A stretch of 64,000 nt of DNA from Clostridia bacterium (GCA_017410325.1 JAFQRA010000021.1:1-64000); one strand, 5' to 3'; shown: positions 1 through 8,279, counted from the first letter of the stretch. Numbers and translations are program-made. The notes: generated from the sequence alone by a model not told the origin.

Positions 1-16
1 CAACTAAAACTTCACT

Positions 17-84
17 GTAGGGGCGGCTATCAGCCGCCAGCAAACCGAGCAATATCAGCACGGGCGGATAATATCCGCCCCTAC
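17..84. repeat. GC-rich palindromic intergenic element
   Basis: Perfect 10-bp inverted repeats (GTAGGGGCGG at 17-26, CCGCCCCTAC at 75-84) enclose two smaller hairpins, GGCGGC-tatca-GCCGCC near 22-38 and GGGCGGAT-aat-ATCCGCCC near 62-80. There is no coding frame. It resembles the REP-like palindromes scattered between genes in many Clostridia; a role as transcription end or mRNA stabiliser for a gene left of the window is possible but not shown. Confidence 0.6.
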
Positions 85-137
85 AAAAGTCAACTTTAAG
101 ATGTTACAATGTACTACAAACCTTTTTAAAAATACTG

Positions 138-166
138 TTGAATAACTTGCGCAGATGTGGTATATT
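138..166 (+). promoter_or_regulatory. Promoter for CHAP repeat-protein gene
   Basis: TTGAAT (138-143), 17-nt spacer, TATATT (161-166), a good sigma-A match. The predicted start near 173 leaves an untranslated leader of about 335 nt before the ATG at 510. The leader begins almost exactly at the left arm of the long palindrome 174-331. Confidence 0.6.
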
Positions 167-173
167 AATTAAT

Positions 174-331
174 GCCAAACTAACTTAATATGTGAAAATC
201 GGGTGTGTTTTTTCTTTTTACGGGATAATTGCACTTATTTTTGCCAACAACAATTGGGAATTTGATAAAAATTCAAACTCCGACAATTGTTGTTGTGGAT
301 TTGCATCCATTTTCACATATGTTAGTTTGGC
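174..331. repeat. Long imperfect palindrome in the leader of the CHAP gene
   Basis: The outer arms at 174-199 and 309-331 are complementary except for three extra bases (GCCAAACTAAC then ATATGTGAAAAT). Inside, CAACAACAATTG near 248-259 pairs with CAATTGTTGTTG near 282-293, and the centre folds again (gaattt/aaattc). Transcribed, this would be a rod-like hairpin of about 158 nt in the 5' UTR. It could also be a small MITE. Short reading frames here have no ribosome site and were discounted. From 332 to 490 only one small hairpin (TTACACG-aatatc-CGTGTAA, 388-407) was seen. Confidence 0.65.
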
Positions 332-509
332 GACTACCGGGGTTTGCGTTTTTTGTGCGCTCATCTTCGGTGGGTGCACTTTTTATTTTACACGAATATC
401 CGTGTAAGGTCTATTCATTTTCTCGACTGCCGTAAAAGCGATATGACGATAAAATTCGGGCAATTCGTGAATTGTCTTTACAATTTCATATTTATTGGAG
501 GTAAACAAA

Positions 510-3500
510 ATGAAAAAATTGTTAAAAAAAACCTTGGCGATTATAATGGTTGTCGTTATGACTCTCACCGCCGCACCGTTAAGCGGCTTTGTTGGCTTAA
601 AACTTGATGTTTTTTTTATTGAAAGCAGTATTGTTGCAAATGCCGCTTCATTAACATTATCTGAATTAAAAGCAAAATATCCTCACGGCAAATACTGGAA
701 TCATGTTGGAAAGTCGACCAATAATCCTGATGGTTGGACTAATACGCCATGCCCTTCCCACCCATCAACATCTACCTGTAATGCTTTCGTATATAATGGA
801 ACTACTATAGGTTGGCAATGTTTTGGATTTGCTTTGCAGTTAGGCTATGATGCATACGGAAGTAATCCTAAGAATTGGGGAAGAGCATATAATCTTAACA
901 ACATTAAGCCAGGTGACATTATAAATTACGATGGAACTAGTCCAGGACATACTGTTTTTGTTACGCATGTTAATGGTGATATAGTTACAATTGCGGAATG
1001 TAATTATGGGGGAAGATGTTTAATAAATTGGGGTAGAACGCTAAAGAAATCTGAATTCAATGATTTATACAATGTTTATGTTGCACCTTATGCTTTAGAC
1101 AATGGCGGCCACGTTCATGACTACGTTGCTGAGGGCTATGAACAGGTGCATCCCCACAAGGTGTTTAGAAAATGCGAGTGCGGCGACTGGTACTACACCG
1201 GAGCAACTAAACCCCTTTCTACCTGTACAACGTGTAATCCACCAATATTGAAAGTTTATTTCAATGCTAACGGCGGCTCGATTTCCTCCGATACTTATAA
1301 ATTAAGCTCAAACGTGATTTATAATAAGAGTGATTCAACAAAATATTATCAAAAGTGGACGTATAATAACACAAAAGAAAACGGTTTGGTTAACTGGGAA
1401 ACATTCGGTATTTACAAAAAGGGTTATACTTTTGTAGGTTGGGGAACAAAATCTTCCGGCGGAACAGTTTTCAGCGACAACGACAACACAATAAAACCGA
1501 GCGATTTGAGCCCAAACATCAAAAACGGAAGCTGTTCAATTACTCTATACGCTCAATGGAGACCTAATACGTTAAAGGTTTATTTTAATGCTAACGGTGC
1601 TTCTATTTCGTCAGATACTTATAAAATCAGTTCAAATGTAATTTATAATAAATCGGACAGCTCTAAATATTATCAAACCTGGACATACAATAATAGCAAA
1701 GAAAACGGATTGATTAATTACGGCTCCTTTGGTTTGTATAAGGACGGATACACTTTTGCCGGTTGGGGCACTAAATCAAGCGGTGGTACCGTTTACGGAC
1801 AATCCGATTCTACGCTTGTACCCACAACGTTAAATCCGAAAATCACGGACGGTAACTGCAGTGTAACCCTTTACGCTCAATGGGTGCCGAATACGCTTAA
1901 TGTATATTTCAATGCTAACGGCGGCTCTATATCCTCGGATACATATATGCTTTCATCGAATTTGGTATATACAAAATCCAATTCGTCAAAACTTTGTCAA
2001 AAATGGACGTATAACAACACCAAGGATAACGGTTTGTATAACGCATCTACCTTTGGTCTTTCCAAAACGGGTTATCATTTTATAGGTTGGGGAACTTCCG
2101 CAAGCGGTGGAACGGTTTTTGACGATGATGATACAGCCGTAACACCCGTAAAGCTCTGTTCGGATTTGAAAAACGGAAGCAAAAATATAACTCTCTATGC
2201 TCAGTGGGCACCCAATACGGCAACGGTTTATTATAATGCAAACGGCGGTGCAATATCTTCTGATACATATAAACTCGTTTCAGGTAACGTTTGTAATATA
2301 AGCGATAGTTCAAAAATTTATCACGACTGGATATATAATAATCCGAAAAGCAGCGGATTTACAAACGCTTCAACAATAGGATTGTATAGAACAGGTTATG
2401 CGTTTGCAGGTTGGAGTACCAAAGCAAGCGGCGGAACAGTTTTTGACCAAAATGATACAACTATCGTACCCACAGATTTTATATCAACAATAAAAACTAA
2501 AAACTGTTCGGTGACGATGTATGCACAATGGACACCAAACAAGATAACGATGCATTTCCAGAGTGCCGGTGATTTGCTGTGTAAAACCCACACAGGCGGT
2601 AGCGGAACTAAACTCATAATCTCAAGCCTCATAGAAAGAACAAGCGCAACACAGTTGACGTACAATTCCAAAACATATAGCGTTACGGGAAACAAGACAG
2701 CAACTTTAACTTATGGTGTTGATTCCGAAAGGATATCAATCAAAGATGCCGGTTTGACCTTGGCGGAACACGAAGGCTGCGGATATATAGCATACAGAGA
2801 CTGTGATGGAAAATGGCGTGCATACATCAACGATACTGCTGGTTGGTACACAGAAGCTCAAATAAGTACAGCCATTTCGGCAGGAACATTTGGCGGCTAT
2901 CATATTTATGCACAAAGCGGTACACTTGCAACAACGGCATACAAGGGTAATATCTATTTCTATGCTGTATGGGTTGATAATCATACTCACAGCTATTCCT
3001 TAACGGATACCCAAAAGCCCACTTGTACACAAGCAGGCGGACAAACATACACCTGCTCTTGCGGTGATAGCTATCAAACAATCGAAAAGGCGTTAGGTCA
3101 CGATTATGTTGCAATTGTAACGGCTCCCACTTGTGAAAGCAGCGGTTACACAACCCATACTTGTGCTAACTGTACGGATGTTTACATCGATACTGAAACC
3201 GAGGCAACAGGACACAATTATACAAAAACTGTTGTCAAGGAAGCAACGTGCATTGAAGAAGGAGCATATAAATATACTTGCACCTGCGGTGACGAATACA
3301 CAGAAGATATCCCGACAACTGACCATAAATACATTAGCGTATCAATTCCTGCAACCTGTACAACAAACGGATATACAAAGGTGAGCTGTTCAGTGTGCGA
3401 AACTGAAAGCATAGAGAACATTGTTGAGCCCAAGGGACACAACACAATTACAGAAGTAATTGAGCCGACTTGTACCGAAATGGGTTACACAATGCATAAA

Positions 3501-4298
3501 TGTGTTGATTGCATTTATTACACGCAAATGACTGATTTCGTTTCAGCAGTAGGGCATAAATATGGAGAATGGACAACGGTGACGGAGCCTACTGAGAACA
3601 ACGAGGGATATAAGGTTCGAATTTGCGGAATATGCGAAGAAACCGAAGGAAAAACCATAGCAAGGTTACAATATACATTAACGTATGACCCGAATGGCGG
3701 TAGTTTGAGCATTGGAGGTCAAGGCGGTGCTACAAGTTATACGATAATCAACAATATACCGCAACGAAACGGATATACATTCCTTGGTTGGTCAAAGAGC
3801 AGCGATGCGACAATCGCAAGCTATTATCCAGGGGATAGTATAACGCTAACCGAGGCCACCACACTTTATGCGGTGTGGCAGAAAAATGCTGTTGACACGA
3901 CACCTAACGAACCTGAAGACGATGACGATTTTTGTGAAATCAAAATCAAAAAGACGTCAACAGCTACGGTAAATTACGGTGACACGATTGTTCTTCAGCT
4001 TGAGAAAACAGAGTTCCTTAATTTGTACCTCGAGTTTTGCGATATAGTTTGGTATGTAGACGGTGCCGGCGTTTCTACTTGGGTCAGCGAGGATGGCTTG
4101 GAATGCCGAGTAACGTCAATTGCAAACGGCAACCCGACGGTTTATGCAAAACTTGTTGACGAGGAAGAAAACCCCGTTACCAACGCCGACGGCGAGGAGA
4201 TTTGGGACGAAATTACCCTCGTTTCAAAAGCTAGCTTCTGGCAGAAATTCGTTTCGTTCTTTAAAAATCTGTTTGGAATAAACAGAGTGATTTATTAA
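510..4298 (+). CDS. Secreted CHAP-domain protein with InlB-type and His/Cys repeats
   Basis: Exported 1262-aa multidomain protein, probably a wall-associated amidase/peptidase or adhesin. The start is ATG 510 behind GGAGG (497-501); a TTG at 495 is also in frame. A signal peptide (LLKKTLAIIMVVVMTLTA) ends near ANA-AS. A CHAP-like domain follows (residues about 50-190) with candidate catalytic Cys104 (WQCFGFA) and His147 (PGHTVFVTHV). Four tandem repeats of about 108 aa (VYFNANGG...GYTFVGWGT...LYAQW; DNA roughly 1246-2535, period about 324 bp) belong to the Listeria-Bacteroides/Flg_new class. Then come a divergent segment, about six GHxY/ATCT/CxxC repeats (DNA about 2980-3660), a last InlB-type repeat (YDPNGG...GYTFLGW), and an Ig-like end with tail FWQKFVSFFKNLFGI. 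No LPXTG or transmembrane anchor. More AT-rich in codon use than the arg or fts genes, perhaps acquired. Confidence 0.8.
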   Translation: MKKLLKKTLAIIMVVVMTLTAAPLSGFVGLKLDVFFIESSIVANAASLTLSELKAKYPHGKYWNHVGKSTNNPDGWTNTPCPSHPSTSTCNAFVYNGTTIGWQCFGFALQLGYDAYGSNPKNWGRAYNLNNIKPGDIINYDGTSPGHTVFVTHVNGDIVTIAECNYGGRCLINWGRTLKKSEFNDLYNVYVAPYALDNGGHVHDYVAEGYEQVHPHKVFRKCECGDWYYTGATKPLSTCTTCNPPILKVYFNANGGSISSDTYKLSSNVIYNKSDSTKYYQKWTYNNTKENGLVNWETFGIYKKGYTFVGWGTKSSGGTVFSDNDNTIKPSDLSPNIKNGSCSITLYAQWRPNTLKVYFNANGASISSDTYKISSNVIYNKSDSSKYYQTWTYNNSKENGLINYGSFGLYKDGYTFAGWGTKSSGGTVYGQSDSTLVPTTLNPKITDGNCSVTLYAQWVPNTLNVYFNANGGSISSDTYMLSSNLVYTKSNSSKLCQKWTYNNTKDNGLYNASTFGLSKTGYHFIGWGTSASGGTVFDDDDTAVTPVKLCSDLKNGSKNITLYAQWAPNTATVYYNANGGAISSDTYKLVSGNVCNISDSSKIYHDWIYNNPKSSGFTNASTIGLYRTGYAFAGWSTKASGGTVFDQNDTTIVPTDFISTIKTKNCSVTMYAQWTPNKITMHFQSAGDLLCKTHTGGSGTKLIISSLIERTSATQLTYNSKTYSVTGNKTATLTYGVDSERISIKDAGLTLAEHEGCGYIAYRDCDGKWRAYINDTAGWYTEAQISTAISAGTFGGYHIYAQSGTLATTAYKGNIYFYAVWVDNHTHSYSLTDTQKPTCTQAGGQTYTCSCGDSYQTIEKALGHDYVAIVTAPTCESSGYTTHTCANCTDVYIDTETEATGHNYTKTVVKEATCIEEGAYKYTCTCGDEYTEDIPTTDHKYISVSIPATCTTNGYTKVSCSVCETESIENIVEPKGHNTITEVIEPTCTEMGYTMHKCVDCIYYTQMTDFVSAVGHKYGEWTTVTEPTENNEGYKVRICGICEETEGKTIARLQYTLTYDPNGGSLSIGGQGGATSYTIINNIPQRNGYTFLGWSKSSDATIASYYPGDSITLTEATTLYAVWQKNAVDTTPNEPEDDDDFCEIKIKKTSTATVNYGDTIVLQLEKTEFLNLYLEFCDIVWYVDGAGVSTWVSEDGLECRVTSIANGNPTVYAKLVDEEENPVTNADGEEIWDEITLVSKASFWQKFVSFFKNLFGINRVIY

Positions 4299-4312
4299 TT
4301 AATGCTCCGCAT

Positions 4313-4445
4313 ACACCTCATCAGTCTCGCATACGCTCGACAGCTTCCCCTCAAAGGGGAAGCCTTCAGAAACAGCAGTTACCTTACTTGCCTTCCCCTA
4401 CAGTTGAGGGGAAGGGGGACCGCCGAACGGCGGTGGATGAGGTGT
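4313..4445. repeat. Palindromic intergenic element, copy A
   Basis: Ends in perfect 10-bp inverted repeats (ACACCTCATC 4313-4322, GATGAGGTGT 4436-4445). Inside are three hairpins: GCTTCCCCT-caa-AGGGGAAGC (about 4342-4362), CTTCCCCT-acagttg-AGGGGAAG (about 4391-4413) and CCGCC-gaac-GGCGG. It shares the block CAGTCTCGCATACGCTCGAC with the element at 35926-36063, so this is a dispersed non-coding family. The open frame across it codes for nothing recognisable. Confidence 0.7.
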
Positions 4446-4456
4446 ACAAAAATTTT

Positions 4457-4492
4457 ACCGCCGTTCGGAATTTTCCGTTCGGCGGTATTTTT
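4457..4492. terminator. Intrinsic terminator downstream of CHAP gene
   Basis: ACCGCCG-tt-CGGAA-tt-TTCCG-tt-CGGCGGT followed by ATTTTT. Nearly fully paired stem with a T-run on the plus strand. Confidence 0.7.
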
Positions 4493-4586
4493 GGTGTTGT
4501 TGGATTATCTCTCAACTATATAGAACATTTGTGCTGATGCATTCTATGCTTTTACTACTCTTTACCCTCGCAAGGGGGGATTGCGT

Positions 4587-4661
4587 ATGGAATATCTTGT
4601 ACTGTTTGCTGCTGTTTTAGTATTCGCTGCAGGTTACATATACACAATAAAAAAGAAATAA
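4587..4661 (+). CDS. Holin-like mini-toxin (Hol_Tox-like), copy 1
   Basis: 24-aa peptide MEYLVLFAAVLVFAAGYIYT followed by IKKK: one hydrophobic helix with a Lys tail, as in the putative holin-like toxins of Firmicutes type I toxin-antitoxin loci. A run of G residues (AAGGGGGG, about 4572-4579) lies 7 nt before the ATG. Stop and downstream DNA match copy 2 at 19939: an AATAACCGC hairpin, then the shared block GAGGGCGTAACCGTCTATCG. Upstream it keeps GAACATTTGTGCT of copy 2, but the -10 and -35 are degraded (TGATGC, TCAACT) and the 13-nt start motif is missing. Possibly poorly expressed. Too short for usual gene finders. Confidence 0.65.
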   Translation: MEYLVLFAAVLVFAAGYIYTIKKK

Positions 4662-4740
4662 CCGCCCCTCGTCCAAAAGAAGCGGTTATTCTTTAATTCG
4701 TCATTCTTGAGGGCGTAACCGTCTATCGGCAACACCTTAC
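4650..4740 (-). ncRNA. Predicted antisense antitoxin RNA, copy 1
   Basis: A promoter on the minus strand (4747-4775) would start an RNA near 4740 that begins GTAAGGTGTTGCCGATAG, runs into the 3' end of the toxin gene and ends at the hairpin ATAACCGC...GCGGTTAT (about 4658-4694) followed by TTCTTTTTT. About 90 nt. This is the arrangement of type I antitoxins that overlap the toxin mRNA 3' end. Transcription is inferred. Confidence 0.6.
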
Positions 4741-4746
4741 ATTCAT

Positions 4747-4775
4747 ACTATATTGAGTTTTTACCGTTTGGTCAA
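4747..4775 (-). promoter_or_regulatory. Promoter of antisense RNA copy 1
   Basis: On the minus strand TTGACC (4775-4770), 17-nt spacer, TATAGT (4752-4747). Same position relative to the toxin stop as the promoter at 20111-20139. Confidence 0.65.
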
Positions 4776-4787
4776 TGGCCTTTGCAA

Positions 4788-6674
4788 TTAACCCCAATTG
4801 AACGGTCTTAACATAAAGTCGACCTGGCTTTTATCTGTCGGGATGAGTCCGAAGGAGGAGACTCGGTGGATGTTATGTGCAAGGAAGCTGTCATAAAGCT
4901 CTTCGTTTGCCTTGAGTCTGCCGGGGTTGAGGAAGGAGTATTTGCCTATAAACTGGTTAGCCTTGAAGTATTCCCAGCTGAGGTTTGCAACCTCGACGTT
5001 GAAAAGCTGTTCTTCGGTAATGTCTGCGCTGAGTGCCTTATTCCAGAGGTTATCGAGCTCGATAACTTTATAGAACGGATAAAAGCCTGCCTGATAGTGC
5101 CAGTCAAAATCAAAAGCGTGGGCTGTAGCGGCGGTCTGTGCAGCCTGAATATCAAGAATTTCCTTGATATACGGTGCCGCTTCTTCGCCGTAATACTCGT
5201 TCATGAAGTCCATCATAAGGTATTCAACATCAGCGTTGACATCCCACTGGAGCTTACAAAGCAGGTAGTTTCTCAGCTCGTTGAAGGCTGCGCTGTGGCC
5301 GTCGCCGCAGTTGTAGACATAGCCCGTTATGCCTATATCGTGCATATATGCCATTGTGGACTGCATTGTTTCCAGGTTGGAGAAGAACTGTGCGGAATTG
5401 AGAAAGTTAATGGTGTAATCGTAAATAAAGGTTCTGTCTGCCAGCTTTGTCCATACAGCGTGATCCTCGGCTACAAAGGGCTCCTGCTCTACAAAGAGGT
5501 TGTCAAAGGTTTCGTTGCCGTCAATAGCGCCGCATTCCGTAATCGGGTGGCTGCGGCAGGCTCTGTGTATGCCGCAAAGCACGGGAACAACGTTTTTGTT
5601 GCAGCGAAGAGACAGGTCAGTCGGAGGTCTGTCGGTTTCGCCGTAGGCGTAGAAGGTGAAGGTCATATCGGGGAATTCATCGTCAAGCGCATCTGCAAAG
5701 GCGTTTGTGAAAATGATAGTCGGTGCGCTGATTGCACCGTATTTTGCGTAAAGAGCTTCGCAGGTTTCACAATGGCAGTAATTTGAATTGTCCTTCTGAC
5801 CTATATGGATATATTTTGCGGTTTCTCTGGGACAGTCAAGAATAGCCTGTCTGCCGTTTGCAATTGCAATGGGGAGCACCTCGGGGTGAGAAAGGCAGAC
5901 GTGGTCTGTTGTTCGTGTACCGTCGGGATTCATTGCAAAATACTCCGGATGTTCTGCGAACAGAGAGTCGGGTACAAGCGTGTCAAGCGTAACATCCCAC
6001 AGCACAAAGGTCATTGCACCGCCGTGGTTTTCCATTTCGTCCCAGAAGGTGACATTGATTTTGTTTCTTGCATAGTGTGAAGAATTTGTGCCGGGGCAGG
6101 CGTTTCTTCGCACGGTAAACGACGGCTCAACAATTCTGTCAATCGCCGCATCTACAACTAAATCCTCGCTTTCGGGCACACGCTCAAGCGTGGGTGTGAA
6201 CCAGCGCACGCCGAAATACTCTTCAAGCAATGTATAAACGCCGTAAAGTGTGCCGCGGCTGTCCTCGCCGTTGATGAGCAGATAAGTGCCGTCTGACCAG
6301 ATAAGGAAGCCGTCTTCACCGATTTCGGAGCAATCCGTGTCGGTAATGTCAAGCGAAGTTTCGCCGATTACAATTGCTTTTTTGCCTGCTGTAAATTCGC
6401 TTTCGTAAACGTGCTCCAACTCAGCACCGCTGATTTTCTTGGCATAGGTCTGCAATTCTTCAACCGCGGTCATAATACAGGAATCTGCATTATCAGCGGT
6501 AACGATTACGAAAGCCGTCTCGCCGTCCTCAACTATGTACATAGGGGTGTTGATTTCGGGCTCGGAATATTCACCGCCGCCGTAGTCAACACCGTTTGTG
6601 CTGACGGGAATTACACCGATAACTAGAAGGAGTACTTCAATAAAATAGAAAAAGCCTTTAATGTATGCGAGCAT
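4788..6674 (-). CDS. DUF4838 / GH67N-like exported protein
   Basis: 628-aa protein of the DUF4838 class, related to the N-terminal part of alpha-glucuronidases and often found in polysaccharide-use loci. An uncleaved signal or anchor helix (FFYFIEVLLLVIGVIPV) is at the N-terminus. A GH67N-like segment follows (LQTYAKKISGAEL; LLEEYFGVRWFTP, about residues 70-160), then the DUF4838 core with HIGQKDNSNYCHCETC and YVYNCGDGHSAAF. GGAGG precedes ATG 6674. It lies 44 bp downstream of malQ and is probably co-transcribed. Substrate and catalytic residues cannot be assigned from sequence. A long open frame on the other strand (4866-5786) is a shadow. Confidence 0.7.
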   Translation of the reverse strand: MLAYIKGFFYFIEVLLLVIGVIPVSTNGVDYGGGEYSEPEINTPMYIVEDGETAFVIVTADNADSCIMTAVEELQTYAKKISGAELEHVYESEFTAGKKAIVIGETSLDITDTDCSEIGEDGFLIWSDGTYLLINGEDSRGTLYGVYTLLEEYFGVRWFTPTLERVPESEDLVVDAAIDRIVEPSFTVRRNACPGTNSSHYARNKINVTFWDEMENHGGAMTFVLWDVTLDTLVPDSLFAEHPEYFAMNPDGTRTTDHVCLSHPEVLPIAIANGRQAILDCPRETAKYIHIGQKDNSNYCHCETCEALYAKYGAISAPTIIFTNAFADALDDEFPDMTFTFYAYGETDRPPTDLSLRCNKNVVPVLCGIHRACRSHPITECGAIDGNETFDNLFVEQEPFVAEDHAVWTKLADRTFIYDYTINFLNSAQFFSNLETMQSTMAYMHDIGITGYVYNCGDGHSAAFNELRNYLLCKLQWDVNADVEYLMMDFMNEYYGEEAAPYIKEILDIQAAQTAATAHAFDFDWHYQAGFYPFYKVIELDNLWNKALSADITEEQLFNVEVANLSWEYFKANQFIGKYSFLNPGRLKANEELYDSFLAHNIHRVSSFGLIPTDKSQVDFMLRPFNWG

Positions 6675-6718
6675 TTTTTATACCCTCCGTGGCATTTTTT
6701 TCAAAGTAGCATAATTTA

Positions 6719-8164
6719 TTATCTTCTGTAAAGGTAGTTGAGCCTTTTCCAGCGGTTTTTGTCGATTGAGGCAATTTGTTCTGCGGTAACTCTGTACTGC
6801 CAGTTGCCGTCTGCCTTGCCGGGGATATTCAGCCTTGTGTCTGAGCCGTAGCCGAGCAGATCCTGTATAGGCAGAATTACTGTATCGGCGTGTGAAGCAA
6901 AAATCGTGCGGATGATGGCAGAATAGCCGTTGTTCCAGTCGGGCGAATAATAGCCGCAGTATTCGAGCATACCTTTTCTCGTTTCCTCGCTAAGCTCCCA
7001 CACGTAGCCGAGCAGAGTGTTGTTGTCGTGCGTTCCCGTGTATGCTATGCAGTTGTCGGTGTAGTTGTGCGGCTGATGCGGATTATCGCTATCGCTCAGG
7101 AAACCGAACTGGAAAACCCGCATTCCGGGGAAGCCGCTGTATTCCACAAGGTCAATAACTTCTTTGGTTATATCGCCGAGGTCCTCGGCAATAATGAGCT
7201 TTTCGCCTGCAATTTCCCTTGCCATGTCAACAAATTTTTTACCGGGCCCCTTCACCCAACGGCCGTCTTTGGCTGTGGTTGCTTTGCCGTCAACGCTCCA
7301 ATAGCTTTCAATGCCGCGGAAGTGGTCAATCCGCACCGCATCAAACATTTCAAGGTTGTGGCTGAGTCTTGCACGCCACCACTTGAAGCTGTCCTTTTCC
7401 ATTTTTGCCCAGTCATAAATCGGCTTGCCCCACAGCTGACCTTCCTCGGCAAAATAATCGGGCGGCACACCCGCAACACACGCAGGCACGTTGTCCTTGT
7501 CAAGCAGAAACTGCTCTTTGTTGGCCCACACGTCGCAGGAGTCGAACGAAACATAAATCGGAATATCGCCGATTATCTTTATGCCTTTGTCATTGGCGTA
7601 TTTCTTGATTTCAGCCCATTGCGTGAAGAATTCGTACTGTATAAACTGCCACAGGAAAAGCACCTCGGGGTCGTAATCCTGTGTTTCCCACTCAGTCCAC
7701 GGCTTTTCTCCGTTGGCTTTTTTCAGCGCCATAAATTCACAGAACTGCTTTAAATAAAGGTTGCCGTCGATGAAAGCCGAAATTTTGCTTTTCAGGCTTT
7801 CGTCAGCTCTTTTTGCCGCATTCATAAGCACGGCCGTTCTGGTGTGGTAAAGGCGCACGAATTCGCAGCTGTACGGTGTCTGCTGGCGGCAGGAGTCTAG
7901 CTCCTCTTTTGTCAGCAAGCCCTGCTCGTAAAGCGTGGGCAGGTCAACAAAATAGGGGTTGCCGCCGAAGGCGGAATAGGATTTGTAAGGCGAGTTGCAC
8001 TCGTCCACAAGACAGAAGGGAAGCACCTGCCACATTGAAAAGCCGCAGCTGCTTAAAAAATCAATGAATTCTTTAGCTTCTTTGCCGAAACTGCCGGTTG
8101 AGTATTCACCCGGCAGGGATGAAATGTGCATAAGCACACCGCTCTTGCGTTTTTTGCTGTTCAT
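6719..8164 (-). CDS. malQ: 4-alpha-glucanotransferase (amylomaltase)
   Basis: GH77 enzyme that transfers alpha-1,4-glucan chains to glucose or maltodextrins in cytoplasmic glycogen/maltodextrin metabolism. At 481 aa it is the usual length for the compact bacterial form. Visible motifs: ISSLPGEYSTGSFG at the N-terminus, DVWANKEQFLLD, the nucleophile region AVRIDHFRGIESYW, the acid/base region IIAEDLG, and YTGTHDNNT. ATG 8164 is behind CGGAG. Expressed from the minus promoter 8222-8250, with the DUF4838 gene next in line. No other glycogen genes lie nearby. Confidence 0.93.
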   Translation of the reverse strand: MNSKKRKSGVLMHISSLPGEYSTGSFGKEAKEFIDFLSSCGFSMWQVLPFCLVDECNSPYKSYSAFGGNPYFVDLPTLYEQGLLTKEELDSCRQQTPYSCEFVRLYHTRTAVLMNAAKRADESLKSKISAFIDGNLYLKQFCEFMALKKANGEKPWTEWETQDYDPEVLFLWQFIQYEFFTQWAEIKKYANDKGIKIIGDIPIYVSFDSCDVWANKEQFLLDKDNVPACVAGVPPDYFAEEGQLWGKPIYDWAKMEKDSFKWWRARLSHNLEMFDAVRIDHFRGIESYWSVDGKATTAKDGRWVKGPGKKFVDMAREIAGEKLIIAEDLGDITKEVIDLVEYSGFPGMRVFQFGFLSDSDNPHQPHNYTDNCIAYTGTHDNNTLLGYVWELSEETRKGMLEYCGYYSPDWNNGYSAIIRTIFASHADTVILPIQDLLGYGSDTRLNIPGKADGNWQYRVTAEQIASIDKNRWKRLNYLYRR

Positions 8165-8191
8165 ATAATCACTCCGTATAGTGTTGCTTTC

Positions 8192-8220
8192 TTGACATAA
8201 AACAGTATTTATAATATACT
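8192..8220 (+). promoter_or_regulatory. Promoter for flippase gene
   Basis: TTGACA (8192-8197), 17-nt spacer, TATACT (8215-8220). It lies immediately beside the divergent malQ promoter, so the two compete for the same 60 bp. Confidence 0.7.
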
Positions 8221-8221
8221 T

Positions 8222-8250
8222 ATTATATATTAGTTGCAGAAAAAATACAA
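8222..8250 (-). promoter_or_regulatory. Promoter for malQ
   Basis: On the minus strand TTGTAT (8250-8245), 17-nt spacer, TATAAT (8227-8222). No cre-like or other operator was recognised. Confidence 0.6.
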
Positions 8251-8279
8251 CAATAAACTTTTTGTTTCGGAGAATTCAA

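Noticed and set aside
192..607. Three short overlapping plus frames in the CHAP-gene leader
   Set aside because: No ribosome sites, and they are overlaid on the long palindrome, which explains the sequence better.
4302..4523. 73-codon frame downstream of the CHAP gene
   Set aside because: Made up of the palindromic element and terminator; no protein character.
4866..5786. 306-codon plus-strand open frame opposite the DUF4838 gene
   Set aside because: No ribosome site, no recognised domain, codon pattern is the mirror of the real gene on the minus strand.
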